This document shows, in pieces, positions 6,139 through 7,604 of a stretch of DNA of 7,604 bases. Position numbers and translations under genes: made by a program. Origin of the DNA: an uncultured bacterium (lineage in GTDB: Bacteria > Patescibacteriota > Patescibacteriia > Patescibacteriales > UBA12465); NCBI GenBank assembly GCA_937983635.1, contig CALJZR010000003.1:1-7604 (forward strand). Direction: 5' to 3'. The notes beneath the pieces are model-generated. The model had not been told where the DNA came from and did not search any database. It saw only the letters and a program-made list of their open reading frames with translations. Position 1 is the stretch's first letter. The number at the start of each line of letters is the position of its first letter.

Positions 6139-6165
6139 TTGTAAGGCGACCTTTGTTGCCTACAA
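6139..6165 (-). promoter_or_regulatory. Leader hairpin 2 of the RRM gene
   Basis: TTGTAGGC and GCCTTACAA on the mRNA strand pair over 8 bp with one bulged base and a 10-base loop. It sits between the large hairpin and the ribosome-site hairpin. Confidence 0.45.
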
Positions 6166-6171
6166 ACTACA

Positions 6172-6219
6172 AGCGGCTAGTTCGTATCGTTTCGGTTGAA
6201 GCAATACGAACTAGCCGCT
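6172..6219 (-). promoter_or_regulatory. Leader hairpin 1: 22-bp long stem
   Basis: A perfect 16-bp inverted repeat (AGCGGCTAGTTCGTAT at 6172-6187 and its complement at 6204-6219) continues inward, after one mismatch, through GTTTC/GAAGC to a GGTT loop on the + strand. No T-tract follows on either strand, so it is not an intrinsic terminator. It may be a leader control element, an RNase III-type processing site or a repeat copy. Confidence 0.8.
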
Positions 6220-6246
6220 CGTGTCTCTAACAAAACTTACTTTTTC

Positions 6247-6275
6247 ATTTTAACCTTTTCTTTTAAAAAAGTCAA
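6247..6275 (-). promoter_or_regulatory. Sigma70-type promoter of the RRM gene
   Basis: TTGACT (6275-6270, 5 of 6) and TAAAAT (6252-6247, 5 of 6) are separated by exactly 17 bp, just after the rplA stop. The predicted start near 6240 gives a leader of about 160 nt. No terminator separates it from rplA, so read-through from rplA is also possible. Confidence 0.65.
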
Positions 6276-6278
6276 GGA

Positions 6279-6998
6279 TTAGCTTAAAATTACCTTAACA
6301 CCAGGGCTCATGGAAGCGCAGATGGTGACATTTTTGATATAGGAGCCTTTTGCTGCCGCTGGTTTAACCTTACGGATGGTATCAATTAAAGTTTGGAAGT
6401 TTTCAGCTAATTTTTTATCTTCAAAGCTCAATTTACCGATAACAGTGTGTAAATTGCTGGTATCATCATTTTTGAAGCTAATTTTGCCCCTTTTTAGTTC
6501 TTCTACTGCTTTAGCCGGATTGGGGGAGACGGTATCGTTTTTCGGGGAGGGCATTAAACCTCTAGTACCAAGGATTTTCGCGATAATTGCTAAGTTCTTC
6601 ATCATTAAAGGTTCAGCAATAGCGACTTCAAAGTCAGTTTTTTCAGTTTTCTTGATTTCAGCAATTAATTCATCGCCGCCGACAAATTCGGCTCCAGCTG
6701 CCCTACAGGCTTCTTCGTTGCTTGGGGAGACGAAAGCGGCTACGCGGACGGTTTTACCAGTGCCATGAGGTAAGCTGACGGCACCACGGACCTGCTGGTC
6801 GCTCTTTTTCGGATTCACCCCTAAACGGATATGGACTTCAACAGATGGATCAAATTTAGCTTTATTAATCTTTTTAACGATGCTAATCGCTTCTTCAAAG
6901 CTGTAGCCTTTGCTGCGATCGTAAATAGCAGAGAAGTCAGCGGTCTTTTTTTTGACTATTGGGGCTACCACTGCTTTTTTTTCTTCTTTTTTTGACAT
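6279..6998 (-). CDS. rplA: Large ribosomal subunit protein L1
   Basis: Builds the mobile L1 stalk of the 50S subunit on 23S rRNA, helping release of deacylated tRNA; in many bacteria it also represses its own operon by binding the mRNA. It has 239 residues against about 230 in most bacteria. The extra length is a lysine-rich N-terminal segment of about 20 residues. Family landmarks are DRSKGYSFEEAI (27-38), VRVAAFV (84-90), AGAEFVGGDEL (101-111), LGTRGLMPSPK (143-153) and the C-terminal SMSPGVKV (229-236). Thr146 and Ser151 replace the usual Pro and Asn of LGPRGLMPNPK. The ATG is preceded by CGAAAAAAT and has no Shine-Dalgarno site. It lies 65 bases after rplK in the canonical order. Presence of L1 argues against those Parcubacteria subgroups reported to lack it. 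Confidence 0.97.
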   Translation of the reverse strand: MSKKEEKKAVVAPIVKKKTADFSAIYDRSKGYSFEEAISIVKKINKAKFDPSVEVHIRLGVNPKKSDQQVRGAVSLPHGTGKTVRVAAFVSPSNEEACRAAGAEFVGGDELIAEIKKTEKTDFEVAIAEPLMMKNLAIIAKILGTRGLMPSPKNDTVSPNPAKAVEELKRGKISFKNDDTSNLHTVIGKLSFEDKKLAENFQTLIDTIRKVKPAAAKGSYIKNVTICASMSPGVKVILS

Positions 6999-7063
6999 AT
7001 TTTTTCGTGGTGAGATAGCGCTCGCTTATCGGTCAAGGCCGGAGCAAGCTCCCACAATTATTA
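6999..7063 (-). promoter_or_regulatory. Structured rplK-rplA spacer, possible L1 control site
   Basis: On the mRNA strand GTGGGAG (7055-7049) can pair with CTCACCAC (7014-7007) with one bulged A, enclosing a GATA-A-GC/GCTATC hairpin (7030-7014). A competing hairpin, GGAG-CTTG-CTCC (7052-7041), uses part of the outer stem. These give two exclusive folds just before the L1 start. Resemblance to the L1 rRNA site is only suggestive. Confidence 0.3.
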
Positions 7064-7489
7064 TTAATCTTTGATTTCAACACCCATCTGGCGGGCCGTA
7101 CCGGCAATAATGTTCATGGCGGCATCTAAATCACGGGCATTGAGGTCGGGCATCTTCACTTTGGCGATTTCTGCTAACTGCGCTTTAGTGATTTTTCCGA
7201 CTTTGTCGGAACGAGGTTTGCCTGATCCCTTCTTAATGCCAGCAGCCTTTTTTAGTAATTCTGAAGCCGGAGGGGTTTTAAGGATAAAAGTATAGGTGCG
7301 GTCTTCAAAAACGGTAATTTCTACTGGAACGACATCACCCATCTTATCGCGGGTGGCTTCGTTAAATTTCTGACAGAATTCGGCAATGTTTAAGCCATGT
7401 TGGCCTAAAGCCGGACCGACGGGAGGCGCCGGATTGGCCTGGCCACCGGTAATTTGCAGTTTTATCTTAGTTTTGATTTTCTTAGCCAT
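7064..7489 (-). CDS. rplK: Large ribosomal subunit protein L11
   Basis: Forms the GTPase-associated centre of the 50S subunit with 23S rRNA helices 43-44, and is needed for factor binding and RelA activation. The ATG at 7489 gives 141 residues beginning MAKKIKTKIKLQITGG, essentially the length of E. coli L11 (142). A further upstream TTG would add 13 residues that fit no L11. The N-terminal domain has NPAPPVGPALGQHGLNI (19-35) with the paired prolines contacted by thiostrepton-class drugs, then EFCQKFN. The C-terminal RNA-binding domain has GSGKPRSDKVGKI and ends in TARQMGVEIKD. It lies 47 bases after nusG and 65 before rplA. No Shine-Dalgarno site is seen; the bases before the ATG are AAAAAATTAT. 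Confidence 0.98.
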   Translation of the reverse strand: MAKKIKTKIKLQITGGQANPAPPVGPALGQHGLNIAEFCQKFNEATRDKMGDVVPVEITVFEDRTYTFILKTPPASELLKKAAGIKKGSGKPRSDKVGKITKAQLAEIAKVKMPDLNARDLDAAMNIIAGTARQMGVEIKD

Positions 7490-7536
7490 ATAATTTTTTG
7501 GGCTTGGGCGGTAGAAGCGACCGGTCAAGCAGTATA

Positions 7537-7604
7537 TTAGGATTTTTTGATTTGGAGGAAGTCTAATTCAACCGGAGTTTCGCGGCCGAACATGGAAACG
7601 GAGA
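7537..7604 (-). CDS. nusG: Transcription factor NusG, C-terminal end only
   Basis: NusG binds RNA polymerase and, through its C-terminal KOW domain, Rho or ribosomal protein S10. Only the last 21 residues are in the window (the start lies beyond base 7604): SVSMFGRETPVELDFLQIKKS. FGRETPVELDF is the highly conserved end of the KOW domain. Its place just upstream of rplK and rplA is the classic bacterial order and supports the call despite the small piece. Confidence 0.93.
   Translation of the reverse strand, partial: SVSMFGRETPVELDFLQIKKS

Noticed and set aside
6172..6219. Large hairpin as the rplA intrinsic terminator
   Set aside because: No T-run follows on either strand, and it lies downstream of the promoter that should serve the next gene.
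5964..6230. + strand open frame of 88 codons across the RRM gene and leader
   Set aside because: Antisense to a clear RRM gene and runs through the hairpins; the translation has no protein-like pattern.
6090..6240. tRNA or other known structured RNA in the rplA-RRM gap
   Set aside because: No cloverleaf, no T-loop GGTTCGA-type motif in the right place and no CCA end; the three hairpins do not match a known family I can recall.
6376..6768. + strand open frame of 130 codons inside rplA
   Set aside because: Shadow of a highly conserved ribosomal protein gene on the opposite strand.
7490..7528. Upstream TTG start extending L11 by 13 residues
   Set aside because: L11 proteins begin at MAKK..K, and the shorter form matches the family length.
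1..7604. An undescribed defence, mobile or biosynthetic system
   Set aside because: Every sizeable gene except the membrane protein belongs to a familiar housekeeping family, and there are no direct-repeat arrays, transposase, integrase or attachment-site signals. The unexplained signal is in RNA structure, not in a new gene cluster.

Overview
The window reads as an ordinary bacterial chromosome segment of moderate GC, built from housekeeping genes. The lineage is inferred, not proven. Short intergenic spacers, small AT-leaning genes, a near absence of Shine-Dalgarno sites, a minimal iscS-iscU pair with no other Isc genes, a surface cyclophilin lipoprotein and a lone RRM protein together suggest a small-genome, Patescibacteria (CPR)-like bacterium. 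Nine complete or partial genes end in TAA and one in TAG. No TGA stop is used, and no in-frame TGA is needed anywhere, so the standard code fits.

Left block, + strand, 1-3783: the 3' part of gap (GAPDH), a six-helix membrane protein of unknown role, a class II CCA-adding enzyme with an HD domain, and a secreted cyclophilin lipoprotein. Spacers are 41, 14 and 48 bases, and the run closes with a strong intrinsic terminator at 3748-3783, so it may be one transcript. Its products cover glycolysis, tRNA 3'-end maturation and envelope protein folding.

Gap 3728-4151: no convincing protein gene. It holds the terminator just named, a second terminator that only works on the - strand, a string of small hairpins, a possible - strand promoter (together a candidate small RNA of about 150 nt), and a good + strand promoter at 4099-4126 for the next operon.

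Middle block, + strand, 4152-5738: iscS and iscU, 9 bases apart, a two-gene iron-sulfur cluster assembly unit (sulfur donor plus scaffold). A perfect-looking bidirectional terminator at 5750-5783 separates it from the convergent right block.

Right block, - strand, 7604 down to 5819: the end of nusG, then rplK (L11), rplA (L1), and finally a small RRM RNA-binding protein. nusG-rplK-rplA is the classic bacterial order. The RRM gene sits behind its own sigma70-like promoter (6247-6275) and a leader of about 160 nt that folds into three consecutive hairpins, one of them a 22-bp stem closed by a four-base loop. This leader is the most interesting structure in the window. I see no mobile element, CRISPR array, tRNA, rRNA or defence-like gene cluster.
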